From: Vibrio campbellii CAIM 519 = NBRC 15631 = ATCC 25920
Lineage (GTDB): Bacteria; Pseudomonadota; Gammaproteobacteria; Enterobacterales; Vibrionaceae
NCBI RefSeq assembly: GCF_002163755.1
Contig: NZ_CP015864.1
Coordinates: 62,001 to 126,000, forward strand
Direction of reading: 5' to 3'
Length of the DNA: 64,000 nucleotides
Positions within the stretch are counted from its first letter, which is position 1, and every line of letters starts with the position of its first letter. The position numbers were made by a program, and so were the translations under genes. Shown piece after piece: positions 24,536 to 31,958 of the stretch. Under the pieces are notes generated by a model. It made no database searches. It had not been told where the DNA came from and saw only the letters and a list, made by a program, of their open reading frames with translations.

Positions 24536-24979
24536 ATGACGTATATCTATGACTGGTTTAGCTTCCCACAATATTTTTCGGTCTCTTGTCCTAAATGCGG
24601 CGCAGAAGCAAGAGCTAACGAATTACCAAACCTTAAGAATGTAAATAATCAGGTTGTTCGTTATAAACCCGAAGTAGTTAGCGGGTCGTTTAAATGTGAA
24701 GTATCGTGCTTGAAGTGTGGTTATCAAAGTGACTCTACTAACATTCACTGGGCTGATGATGCATATTGGCGATTTGATGTAAGAGGTAAAGTACTTTGGG
24801 CATGGTCAAAAGAGCATGCTCTTGCTATACGGGATTATCTCGCATCAACTGATCGTCGCGAAGACGAGTTTGGAATATATAGAATCTCATTACTGCATCT
24901 TCCGAAACATTTTAAATTATCGAAACATAGGACTGCGGCGGTGAAATCCATAAACAATGTCATTGCCCAATACACATAA
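24536..24979 (+). CDS. Cassette 21: hypothetical protein with a zinc ribbon
   Basis: 147 residues. Two CxxC pairs, CPKCGAEA near residue 18 and CLKCGYQ near 58, form a probable zinc ribbon, followed by an aromatic-rich part (WADDAYWRFDVRGKVLWAWS) and a basic C-terminus (HFKLSKHRTAAVKS). No family recognised. CGGAG lies 6 bases before the ATG. Confidence 0.75.
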   Translation: MTYIYDWFSFPQYFSVSCPKCGAEARANELPNLKNVNNQVVRYKPEVVSGSFKCEVSCLKCGYQSDSTNIHWADDAYWRFDVRGKVLWAWSKEHALAIRDYLASTDRREDEFGIYRISLLHLPKHFKLSKHRTAAVKSINNVIAQYT

Positions 24980-25096
24980 CAAACTGTTCAAGAGGGATTC
25001 GCAACGCGTGGCATTTTTACTATGCGTTGGTTTTAGTGTTTAGGGTGGTATGCGGCGGCTTCAGTATTGCGTTGCTCACCCCTTAACAGGGCGTTA
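24977..25096 (+). repeat. attC21, group A (120 bp)
   Basis: TAACAAACTGTTCAAGAGGG to CACCCCTTAACAGGGCGTTA. Confidence 0.93.
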
Positions 25097-25114
25097 TGTG
25101 GTTGGAGAAAAATT

Positions 25115-25468
25115 ATGAATCCATCAGCGGTTCTTGTTCATGTCCCAGATGTAGCGAAAGGGCTTGAATGGTACAAGAAAGCTTTTCCAGAAGCCGTACC
25201 GGTTTACCATCCTGACTTTGACTTCACAGCGCTTGATATAAATGGTTTCTCACTAGAAATAGTCCAAGCAGACAAAAAGGTTGGTGCTGGTAAAAGTGGC
25301 ACAGTTGTTTACTGGTCAGTAGATAACTTATGTGTTGCCCTGGCTCATTTTGAAGAACTCGGTGCGTGCCTTTATCGTGGACCAATGGAAATTGAAGATG
25401 GGCTTTCAATGTGCCAAGTTGAGGACCCATTTGGAAATTTAATAGGACTACGTGGGAAAACCACATAA
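25115..25468 (+). CDS. Cassette 22: VOC (glyoxalase/bleomycin-resistance) family protein
   Basis: 117 residues from the ATG at 25115 (TTGGAG upstream). It has the paired beta-alpha-beta-beta-beta layout of the vicinal-oxygen-chelate fold: VLVHVPDVAKGLEWYKKAF at the N-terminus and QVEDPFGNLIGLRG at the C-terminus. Such proteins bind metals and small molecules, for example lyases, dioxygenases or drug-binding proteins; the metal ligands cannot be assigned reliably here. An in-frame ATG at 25067 lies in the attC and is not used. Confidence 0.83.
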   Translation: MNPSAVLVHVPDVAKGLEWYKKAFPEAVPVYHPDFDFTALDINGFSLEIVQADKKVGAGKSGTVVYWSVDNLCVALAHFEELGACLYRGPMEIEDGLSMCQVEDPFGNLIGLRGKTT

Positions 25469-25585
25469 CAAATTGTTCAAGAGGGATTCGCAACGCGTGG
25501 CATTTTTACTATGCGTTAGTTTTAGTGTTTAAGGTGGTATGCGGCGGCATCGGTATTGCGTTGCTCACCCCTTAACAAGGCGTTA
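25466..25585 (+). repeat. attC22, group A (120 bp)
   Basis: TAACAAATTGTTCAAGAGGG to CACCCCTTAACAAGGCGTTA. Confidence 0.93.
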
Positions 25586-25607
25586 GTTGGTTCAAGGAGT
25601 TGAAGCT

Positions 25608-26021
25608 ATGTATAAACAATCGGAAGTTAACAAAGCATTGATAACCATCCTTTTGATTCTCAGTGCGATTATAGTTTTTACCTCTAGTTATATCGGAGTT
25701 GTGCTCATAGCTCTGGCAATCAACTTTGTTATAGGAACATTGTTTTACTCGATGACGATCGAAGTAAATGGGAATAAAGTTGGCTGGTATTTTGGTCTTG
25801 GGTTTCTTCGTAAGGAAGTCGAAGTTTCAAGCATTACAGAAGTTTCAATTTATGAAACTAAGTGGTATCAGGGCATCGGAGTTCGTATGTTAAAGGACGG
25901 CTGGCTGTACAATGCTTCAGTAGGTAAAGCCCTTAAATTAAAGTTGTCTAGTGGCAAAAATATTTACCTTGGATGCAAAGACGTTGAAGGTCTTCAGTTA
26001 GCCTTGGCATCCACCAACTAA
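25608..26021 (+). CDS. Cassette 23: membrane protein with PH-like domain
   Basis: 137 residues from the ATG at 25608 (AAGGAG upstream). Two hydrophobic helices (LITILLILSAIIVFTSS and VVLIALAINFVIGTLFY) are followed by a beta-rich domain (MTIEVNGNKVGWYFGLGFLR, then LKLKLSSGKNIYLGC) with the look of a bacterial PH domain. Function unknown. The inner-membrane location is predicted from the helices only. Confidence 0.7.
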   Translation: MYKQSEVNKALITILLILSAIIVFTSSYIGVVLIALAINFVIGTLFYSMTIEVNGNKVGWYFGLGFLRKEVEVSSITEVSIYETKWYQGIGVRMLKDGWLYNASVGKALKLKLSSGKNIYLGCKDVEGLQLALASTN

Positions 26022-26138
26022 CAAACTGTTTAAGAGTGATTCGCAACGCTTGGCATTTTTGCTATGCGTTGCGTTTAGTGTTTAAGGTGGTATGCGGTAG
26101 CTTCGGCATTGCGTTGCTCACACCTTAACAGGGCGTTA
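26019..26138 (+). repeat. attC23, group A variant (120 bp)
   Basis: TAACAAACTGTTTAAGAGTG to CACACCTTAACAGGGCGTTA. Confidence 0.93.
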
Positions 26139-26158
26139 GCAATCTTAGGAGGGATGGT

Positions 26159-26566
26159 GTGCAACATTTTAAGGGGTGCAAGTTAGTTGTTAAGTGTAAC
26201 GACCAAATTATCACCTATAAAAGAGATAATATTTCTTCCATCTCATATCCGAATTACTGGGATTTACCTGGTGGCGGCCGTGAAGGGAACGAAACTCCAG
26301 AGGATTGTGCACTCAGAGAGCTCAAAGAAGAATTCGGGATCGAACTGTGCCCATCGCGTATTCATTACAAGCAAAAAGTAGATAGTCATACAGGTTTTGG
26401 TTATGCGTATTTTCTTGCTGTGACGATAACCGAAAGTGAGTTACGTGAAATTCAGTTTGGTGATGAGGGGCAATATTGGAAGCTTATGGACATAGAAGCG
26501 TACTTAGCCCTCCCAGACGCTGTGCCATCTAACCAGCAAAGATTGAGAGGCTATCTCGACCTCTGA
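26159..26566 (+). CDS. Cassette 24: NUDIX hydrolase
   Basis: 135 residues from a GTG start after GGAGGG. The Nudix box reads GGGREGNETPEDCALRELKE then EFGI, which fits GX5EX7REUXEEXGU closely. It hydrolyses a nucleoside diphosphate linked to another group; the substrate is unknown. The short N-terminus (KLVVKCNDQIITYKRDN) is the normal first strand of the fold. Confidence 0.88.
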   Translation: MQHFKGCKLVVKCNDQIITYKRDNISSISYPNYWDLPGGGREGNETPEDCALRELKEEFGIELCPSRIHYKQKVDSHTGFGYAYFLAVTITESELREIQFGDEGQYWKLMDIEAYLALPDAVPSNQQRLRGYLDL

Positions 26567-26577
26567 GTTCTTATTGC

Positions 26578-26698
26578 TAACAAGGCGTTCAAGACGGATT
26601 CACAACGCTTGGCGATTTCAGTTCAAGTCAGGTTCAGTGTTTAAGGTGCAATGTTTAGGTTTGGTGGTTGGCGTTGCTCACCACTTAACGCGGCGTTA
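26578..26698 (+). repeat. attC24, group C (121 bp)
   Basis: TAACAAGGCGTTCAAGACGG to CACCACTTAACGCGGCGTTA. Confidence 0.92.
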
Positions 26699-26715
26699 TG
26701 CTCAAAGAGAAAGCG

Positions 26716-27039
26716 ATGAAATTGTTTGAAAAGGTCATTATTAAAAGTGCGCTCGATACTCTTTCGATTGACTGGGAAACTATTGTTAATAGTGTAGATC
26801 TTAATCAGCAGATTTATTTTACCGGTGCTGGGTACTTTTTGACGCTAAAGTCCCGTTCAATACCCATAGACAGACATGTTGTTTCAGAACCTGTATTTGT
26901 AGGAAAACTAGGCAATGTTGATGTTGGGTTTATCGTAATAATTGAAAACAACGAGCTGACACTTGAATGCTATACCTATGGTGAAACGATTACCGCTAAA
27001 GATAGGGATAACAAGTTTCGGTGCCCTCTTGCAGAATGA
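26716..27039 (+). CDS. Cassette 25: hypothetical protein
   Basis: 107 residues from the ATG at 26716; an ATG at 26698 lies on the attC core and would add six residues. Beta-rich, no signal peptide (FTGAGYFLTLKSRSIPID, then GFIVIIENNELTLECYTYGE). It may be a single small alpha+beta domain. Family not recognised. Confidence 0.68.
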   Translation: MKLFEKVIIKSALDTLSIDWETIVNSVDLNQQIYFTGAGYFLTLKSRSIPIDRHVVSEPVFVGKLGNVDVGFIVIIENNELTLECYTYGETITAKDRDNKFRCPLAE

Positions 27040-27042
27040 GCA

Positions 27043-27162
27043 TAACAAACTGTTCAAGAGGGATTCGCAACGCGTGGCATTTTTACTATGCGTTGGTTTT
27101 GGTGTTTAACTTGGTTTGCGGCGGCTTCTGTATTGCGTTGCTCACCCCTTAACAGGGCGTTA
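27043..27162 (+). repeat. attC25, group A (120 bp)
   Basis: TAACAAACTGTTCAAGAGGG to CACCCCTTAACAGGGCGTTA. Confidence 0.93.
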
Positions 27163-27179
27163 GCTTTCAAGGAGGAAAA

Positions 27180-27647
27180 TTGAGCGCAAGTGACTATATC
27201 AAAGAGGTTCGTTCTAAGATTGGAACGATGCCACTTCTTATCCCCGGCGTTGCGGGTGTCATTTTAAATGAAAATAAAGAGCTACTACTTCAGCAAAAAT
27301 CAGATGGCACATGGACCCTTCCTGCCGGAATGATCGAACCTCAAGAGTCGCCAGTGCAAGCATTGATCAGGGAAGTTCGCGAGGAAACGGGTTTGGCTGT
27401 AAAAGTAGATCGCCTACTTGGTGTATTCGGTGGTGAGGGTTTTGGTTTTACATACCCAAATGGTGATCAAGTTGAATACACAGTTATCATGTTCAAATGT
27501 GTAGTAGAAAGTTGTTCTCAATCCGCACTCGATGATGAAACGGTATGCCTTAAATGGTTTTCAAAAGGTAATATGCCAAGGCTTGAGCTGCCTTACCCGT
27601 TGGATTGTTTATTTGCAGAAAATGATTCAGTGTACTTCGTTGGCTAG
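27180..27647 (+). CDS. Cassette 26: NUDIX hydrolase
   Basis: 155 residues from a TTG start that follows AAGGAGGAAAA. The Nudix box GMIEPQESPVQALIREVREE then TGL is complete. The layout, with an N-terminal helix and PLLIPGVAGVILNE before the box, resembles ADP-ribose / MutT-type pyrophosphatases. It is a different subgroup from the NUDIX protein of cassette 24; the two share little outside the box. Confidence 0.88.
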   Translation: MSASDYIKEVRSKIGTMPLLIPGVAGVILNENKELLLQQKSDGTWTLPAGMIEPQESPVQALIREVREETGLAVKVDRLLGVFGGEGFGFTYPNGDQVEYTVIMFKCVVESCSQSALDDETVCLKWFSKGNMPRLELPYPLDCLFAENDSVYFVG

Positions 27648-27653
27648 AAAGCT

Positions 27654-27772
27654 AACAAATTGTTCAAGAGTGATTCGGCACGCGTGGCATTTTTACTATG
27701 CGTTAGTTTTAGTGGTTAAGGTGGTATGCGGAGGCATCGGCATTGCGTGCCTCACACCTTAACAAGGCGTTA
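27654..27772 (+). repeat. attC26, group B (119 bp)
   Basis: TAACAAATTGTTCAAGAGTG to CACACCTTAACAAGGCGTTA. Confidence 0.93.
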
Positions 27773-27789
27773 TATGCTAGGAGGAAGAA

Positions 27790-28254
27790 TTGGACAAAAT
27801 CATTATTTCACACCTAGTTGATAGTGATCGAAGTGCTGTATTTGACTTGCTCCAAAACGAGCAGACTATGAAGTTTTTGGGACCAAGAAGACCTTTGACT
27901 GATGGAGAAGCTGAGGCTTGGTTTGTTAATGAGCAACAATCAGAAACCAGATTTGCGTTCAGGTCTGTTGAAAATAACGAAATTGTTGGCTTTTGTGGAG
28001 TTACGCTACTTGATGCTGAGCTAGACTTTGGGTATTTCATTCGTCATAAGTTTTGGGGGCAAGGACTAGCTGTTTTAATGTGCAAGCTGGCAATATTTAA
28101 ATTGGCTCAAACCATCGACTTAACCCAAGTGAAAGTGTTTATAGCTTCAGATAATGTGGGTAGCCAAAAAGTAGCGCATAAACTGGGTTGGCAAATAAAG
28201 AGTGCAGCCAAGAATGAATTTGAGTCAGGGCACTTGTATCAAATTCGCATATAA
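27790..28254 (+). CDS. Cassette 27: GNAT acetyltransferase, RimJ-like
   Basis: 154 residues from a TTG start after AGGAGGAAG. DFGYFIRHKFWGQGLAVLMC carries the acetyl-CoA loop (W-G-Q-G-L-A near residue 86), and VFIASDNVGSQKVAHKLGW is the RimJ/RimL-type C-terminal motif. Substrate unknown. Confidence 0.85.
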   Translation: MDKIIISHLVDSDRSAVFDLLQNEQTMKFLGPRRPLTDGEAEAWFVNEQQSETRFAFRSVENNEIVGFCGVTLLDAELDFGYFIRHKFWGQGLAVLMCKLAIFKLAQTIDLTQVKVFIASDNVGSQKVAHKLGWQIKSAAKNEFESGHLYQIRI

Positions 28255-28373
28255 CAAGGCGTTTAAGACGGATTCACAACGCTTAGCGATCTCAGTTTAA
28301 ATTGAATTTAGTGTCTAAGGTACAATAGTTTAGGTTTGGTGGTTGGCGTTGTTCACCACTTAACGCGGCGTTA
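28252..28373 (+). repeat. attC27, group C (122 bp)
   Basis: TAACAAGGCGTTTAAGACGG to CACCACTTAACGCGGCGTTA. Confidence 0.92.
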
Positions 28374-28392
28374 GAGCGCAGGAGAAAAAAGT

Positions 28393-28692
28393 ATGAACAT
28401 GACCGATATAGTTGAATACATTTCATATCTTATCGCCGGCATTATTATCGCTCCTTTCGGCTTCATGCTGTTTAGAGAATTCATCGGTAAAGATCGCAAG
28501 ACAGTTACAGATGAAGTCAAATCGACAGTAGGTGATGAATCGAGAAAGTTTCTGGGTGGTAGGTATGGTGATGCTGTTGTAGGTCAATTTGTTGAGTTTA
28601 AACTGATAATAGCGATAGGCTTGCCAGTAGTACTATTTCTAGGAGTTTCTTCCTTGGTTAATTCTCTTTTGAAAGTTCTGTTCAACCTGTGA
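28393..28692 (+). CDS. Cassette 28: small membrane protein
   Basis: 99 residues. Two hydrophobic helices (YISYLIAGIIIAPFGFMLF and LIIAIGLPVVLFLGVSSLV) flank a charged loop (GKDRKTVTDEVKSTVGDESR). It should insert in the inner membrane. No family recognised. GGAG lies about 10 bases before the ATG. Confidence 0.72.
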   Translation: MNMTDIVEYISYLIAGIIIAPFGFMLFREFIGKDRKTVTDEVKSTVGDESRKFLGGRYGDAVVGQFVEFKLIIAIGLPVVLFLGVSSLVNSLLKVLFNL

Positions 28693-28701
28693 GTTGCGCT
28701 C

Positions 28702-28821
28702 TAACAAACTGTTCAAGAGGGATTCGCAACGCGTGGCATTTTTACTATGCGTTGGTTTTAGTGTTTAAGGCGGTATGCGGCGGCATCGGTATTGCGTTGC
28801 TCACCCCTTAACAGGGCGTTA
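28702..28821 (+). repeat. attC28, group A (120 bp)
   Basis: TAACAAACTGTTCAAGAGGG to CACCCCTTAACAGGGCGTTA. Confidence 0.93.
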
Positions 28822-28854
28822 GCTGCAATCGGTATTTTGGAGATTAAAAATCAG

Positions 28855-29178
28855 ATGTATAAACTAGAAATTTTTTGCACACCTGAGCAACAAGGCCTAG
28901 TTCTAAGTACTTTACATGAGTCAAGTGTCGATAAAATCGGAAACTATGATCACTGCTGGGCTATTGGGTCGGTTACAGGGTCTCACCGAGCTCTCTATGG
29001 CTCAACTCCCATATTTGGAGATAAGGGGAAAGTGGAAAACTACCCACTGTTAAAAGTAGAAATTAACGTGGCCAAGAGCCAAGTTAAACCCATAGTTGAA
29101 CAGATACGAGTGTGCCTCGGTTGGGAAGAGCCTTTAGTGAATGTCTTCAAAGTTTATAACTTAGAGTTTGATCTTTGA
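28855..29178 (+). CDS. Cassette 29: YqfO / NIF3-insert-like protein
   Basis: 107 residues from the ATG at 28855 (TTGGAG upstream). MYKLEIFCTPEQQGLV, then GNYDHCWAIGSVTGSHRALY and PIFGDKGKVE match the small YqfO-type proteins, whose fold is related to CutA1 and to the insert domain of NIF3 proteins. Their role is unclear; metal binding has been suggested for the family. Length is normal for the stand-alone form. Confidence 0.75.
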   Translation: MYKLEIFCTPEQQGLVLSTLHESSVDKIGNYDHCWAIGSVTGSHRALYGSTPIFGDKGKVENYPLLKVEINVAKSQVKPIVEQIRVCLGWEEPLVNVFKVYNLEFDL

Positions 29179-29194
29179 CGGTGGAATTTGCAGC

Positions 29195-29314
29195 TAACAA
29201 ACTGTTCAAGAGGGATTCGCAACGCGTGGCATTTTCAATATGCGTTGGTTTTAGTGGTTAAGGTGGTCTGCGGCGGCTTTGGTATCTCGTTGCTCACCCA
29301 TTAACAGGGCGCTA
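29195..29314 (+). repeat. attC29, group A, mutated core GCTA (120 bp)
   Basis: TAACAAACTGTTCAAGAGGG to CACCCATTAACAGGGCGCTA. The crossover GTTA has become GCTA and the right arm has a second change (CCCA for CCCC). Confidence 0.88.
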
Positions 29315-29331
29315 GCAAACAAGGCGGAAAT

Positions 29332-29784
29332 ATGGAAATCCGAAAATATAGTAGTAAGTATCGAGCGCAATGTATTGAAGCGTTTGAAAGTAATATTGGT
29401 CAATACTTTGATTCATCAGAGCGTGTAGAATTTATCGAATATCTTGATGCTTTATCTGAAAGTTCTGAATACTATGTTTGCCTTGAAAGCGACAGTGAGA
29501 AATTGCTTGGTTGTGGTGGTGTCGGGTTAAAGTCATCAGTTGCTTCTTTGGCTTGGGGCTTGGTCCATAAAGAACTTCATGGTCAAGGTATAGGAACACA
29601 GTTAACTGACTTACGACTGTCTTATATAAAGAACAATACCTCATTGCATAAGGTGAAAATCGAAACATCCCAACACACTCAAGGTTTCTACGAGAAACGT
29701 GGTTTTACAGTAACCAAAACCATCCCAAACGGTTTTGGTGCAGGAATTGATTGTGTGGTAATGGAGTTATGCATAAGTCGTTGA
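29332..29784 (+). CDS. Cassette 30: GNAT acetyltransferase
   Basis: 150 residues. SLAWGLVHKELHGQGIGTQL holds the acetyl-CoA loop (H-G-Q-G-I-G near residue 84), and ETSQHTQGFYEKRGFTVTK the C-terminal motif. Substrate unknown. Because attC29 in front of it has a mutated crossover, this cassette may be unable to be excised with its normal left junction. Confidence 0.85.
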   Translation: MEIRKYSSKYRAQCIEAFESNIGQYFDSSERVEFIEYLDALSESSEYYVCLESDSEKLLGCGGVGLKSSVASLAWGLVHKELHGQGIGTQLTDLRLSYIKNNTSLHKVKIETSQHTQGFYEKRGFTVTKTIPNGFGAGIDCVVMELCISR

Positions 29785-29794
29785 GTTTGTTTGC

Positions 29795-29916
29795 TAACAA
29801 AGCGTTTAAGACGGATTCCCAACGCTCGGCATTTTCGGTTTGATTCAGCTTTAGTGTTTACGTCACAATGGTTTAGGTGTGGTGGTCTGCGTTGCTCACC
29901 ACTTAACGCGGCGTTA
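29795..29916 (+). repeat. attC30, group C (122 bp)
   Basis: TAACAAAGCGTTTAAGACGG to CACCACTTAACGCGGCGTTA. Confidence 0.92.
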
Positions 29917-29926
29917 GCAGTCAAGG

Positions 29927-30565
29927 ATGAATATGAAACAAAACTATCAAGTTCATGAAGACATGTATGTTGAAGCTCTCCAAGCTGGCTGGAAAGGTTG
30001 GGGTGGCAACGAGCGAATGTCTAAAGCAGTTTTAGTGGAGCGTTTTCTCGAGCTATTTAAACGACCTGTGCAAGGTAAACTGCTCGAATTAGGTTGCGGT
30101 GATGGACATCATTGCAGAGCCTTCCAGAAGTTGGGCTTTGAGGTGACAGGTATAGATATTTCACCAACCGCAATCGAATGGGCAAAGGAAAAAGCCAGAG
30201 CAACAGGAGTCGAGGGTAATTATTATTTAGCGGACCTAACGGTAGCGTCTCTTGAACTTCCAGAACGTTATGATGTTGTTATTGACGGTAATTGCTTGCA
30301 TTGCATTATCGGTGCAGATCGAGTCATATTCTTGAGTCATGTTTATCGTTCACTGTCTGAAAACGGGGTGTTTTTTGTCAGTAGCTTGTGCTCTAAAAAT
30401 GAAATGAGCTATGAAACTTATAGAGATGGCAGTCCATATCGTCATGTTACCTCTGAAAATGATCTAGTTGTTGAACTAGAGAAAGCAGGGTTCCAAGTGC
30501 TTCATGTCAGTGTTTATGAGCGTGAAAGTTCAAACCACATAACGGTGTATGCGATAAAAGCATAA
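29927..30565 (+). CDS. Cassette 31: class I SAM-dependent methyltransferase
   Basis: 212 residues, complete. Motif I is LLELGCGDGHHCRAF near residue 53, motif II GIDISPTAIEWAK near 76, and the post-I acidic/aromatic region YDVVIDGNCLHCI near 116. A TAT-like beta-strand C-terminus (HITVYAIKA) closes the fold. Start could be the Met at residue 1 or 3 (MNMK). The acceptor is unknown. Confidence 0.85.
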   Translation: MNMKQNYQVHEDMYVEALQAGWKGWGGNERMSKAVLVERFLELFKRPVQGKLLELGCGDGHHCRAFQKLGFEVTGIDISPTAIEWAKEKARATGVEGNYYLADLTVASLELPERYDVVIDGNCLHCIIGADRVIFLSHVYRSLSENGVFFVSSLCSKNEMSYETYRDGSPYRHVTSENDLVVELEKAGFQVLHVSVYERESSNHITVYAIKA

Positions 30566-30584
30566 TTTTGAGCAGAAAAACTGC

Positions 30585-30704
30585 TAACAAATTGTTCAAG
30601 AGTGATTCGGCACGCGTGGCATTTTTACTATGCGTTGGTTTTAGTGGTTAAGGTGGTATGCGGAGGCTTCGGTATTGCGTGCCTCACACCTTAACAAGGC
30701 GTTA
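30585..30704 (+). repeat. attC31, group B (120 bp)
   Basis: TAACAAATTGTTCAAGAGTG to CACACCTTAACAAGGCGTTA. Confidence 0.93.
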
Positions 30705-30771
30705 TGTGCTTTGGTGTTCGTGTTGTTTAGATGTGCATGCAAGTCAATTTAAATTAGTAAAAGGAATTACT

Positions 30772-30882
30772 ATGTCCAAAAAGGAATCGGATAAAAGTAC
30801 AGCACTTAAGTTGGGTTTGTTCATGGCTGGCTCGGTATTTGGTGCAGTCTTGTATATCTTTTTTGCATTTCCAGCATCTTGA
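30772..30882 (+). CDS. Cassette 32: 36-residue single-span membrane peptide
   Basis: MSKKESDKSTALKLGLFMAG then SVFGAVLYIFFAFPAS: a charged N-terminus followed by one membrane helix. An AAAGGA ribosome binding site is 6 bases from the ATG. The cassette is well delimited (GTTATGTGC at 30701, GCACATAAC before 31137). The rest of it (30883-31132) has one more weak candidate, described separately. Confidence 0.6.
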   Translation: MSKKESDKSTALKLGLFMAGSVFGAVLYIFFAFPAS

Positions 30883-30988
30883 TTGTTCGGGTTACTAAGT
30901 GTTGTCGGTTGGGTAGCCACGGTTAGGCTCAAGCTACATGTAGGGATAGAATGTTGTTGCCATCGTATACGTCATTGTCACACTTCTT

Positions 30989-31093
30989 ATGGTTAAAGTG
31001 CTTTTAAAGAAGAAAGTCTCCAAAAGTGTACTTTTTTATTTCGCACTTGAACTTTATTTTGGTGCAGTTGCGGTCGCCTCTTATATCGATTAG
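30989..31093 (+). CDS. Possible second small membrane peptide in cassette 32
   Basis: 34 residues (MVKVLLKKKVSKSVLFYFAL...), basic start then a hydrophobic helix. There is no clear ribosome binding site, and an in-frame extension upstream also looks hydrophobic. It may be a decayed fragment of a larger membrane protein. Confidence 0.3.
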   Translation: MVKVLLKKKVSKSVLFYFALELYFGAVAVASYID

Positions 31094-31133
31094 CTGTTCT
31101 GTTAGCAAAGGTATTCAGTTTAAGCACGCACAT

Positions 31134-31180
31134 AACAAGAGACTATGGCGTCAATAGTTAATTTTTGACGCTATCTTGTT
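31134..31180. repeat. Two-tier palindrome at the IS remnant border
   Basis: AACAAGA...TCTTGTT outside and GCGTCAA...TTGACGC inside. It covers the join between attC32 and the truncated transposase gene and could act as a transcription terminator or be an IS end. Confidence 0.5.
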
Positions 31181-31916
31181 GCTTGAGGGTAAAACGTTTT
31201 ATTCCATTGCCAAGAGTCTTTGCCACACTTAATCGAGAGTTCACCACGTACACGCCCAAGCAAGAACCACCACTTATTGACGACTTGCCGAAATCATGTA
31301 TTTCTAAAACCTGCGTCGTAGACGATGATAGGTGTGCCACCTTTTGGGAGCAGAGATTGCAGCTTATCGAGAAAGTGATGGTGGCTCTTGGGTGAGTTAT
31401 AGCTTTTGTACTCAAATGCCTGCTCATAAAGTGTGACGGCGCGTGCTTTGACAGATACCGAAGCGCGTAATGTCATATAGCGCAGTTGTTCTCGAACATA
31501 AGACCAATCAACCAGTACCACCGAAAATGGATTGGCATGTGTAATAAAGGAGGCATGCCATCTATATATGGATTCTTTTTCACGATGTAGATTGCGATTA
31601 CCAAGCAGTCGGCCGATACGTTTGATGGCATGTTTCACTGTGGTATCAGTATCGAGAGCTCTTCCAATTTTAGTGAGTGTTAGAACAGAGCCATCAAGAA
31701 CCGCTTTGGTTGCAAGCATTAGAGATCTAAGTCGTTTTTTGTGAATTTCAGGGCATTGATTCTCTATAGTTTGCTGTAGAATTTGAATATCGCGCATCGT
31801 TAGGGCTCCCTATTAAATCCATTTAATCAGGTGTGTTTTTGGCGAAATTCATTCGATCAGAATGAGTGGTACTCGTCTACTCATTGTTTTATATGAAATT
31901 ATGAGGGGATTCATAA
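31138..31916 (-). mobile_element. 3'-truncated IS4/IS10-like element in attC32
   Basis: The right end carries ATGAATCCCCTCAT, close to the IS10 terminal repeat. The transposase gene, on the minus strand, stops after about half its length, so the left half of the element, with its other end, is missing. Confidence 0.8.
31158..31797 (-). pseudogene. IS4/IS10-like transposase, N-terminal half, with nonsense codon
   Basis: The frame begins MRDIQILQQTIENQCPEIH and shows RIGRLLGNRNLHRE and VVLVDWSYVREQ, which match the start and the first catalytic Asp of IS10-type transposases, then IIVYDAGFRNT. There a TGA replaces what is W in the family; the same frame continues FRQVVNKWWF...FYPQATR before a final stop. 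About 215 of the usual ~400 residues are left and the catalytic Glu is gone, so it is inactive. Confidence 0.85.
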
Positions 31917-31958
31917 TAACAGGGTGTTATATGCCACTTTGAGATTATAGGGAAAATC

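Larger units (their letters stand above)
31133..31929 (+). repeat. attC32, interrupted by an IS4/IS10-like remnant
   Basis: The left end TAACAA is at 31133 and the right end TAACAGGGTGTTA at 31917-31929. Between them lies transposase sequence instead of the ~110 bases of attC. Cassette 32 ends in GCACATAAC, complementary to its start GTTATGTGC, which fixes the left end. Confidence 0.75.
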
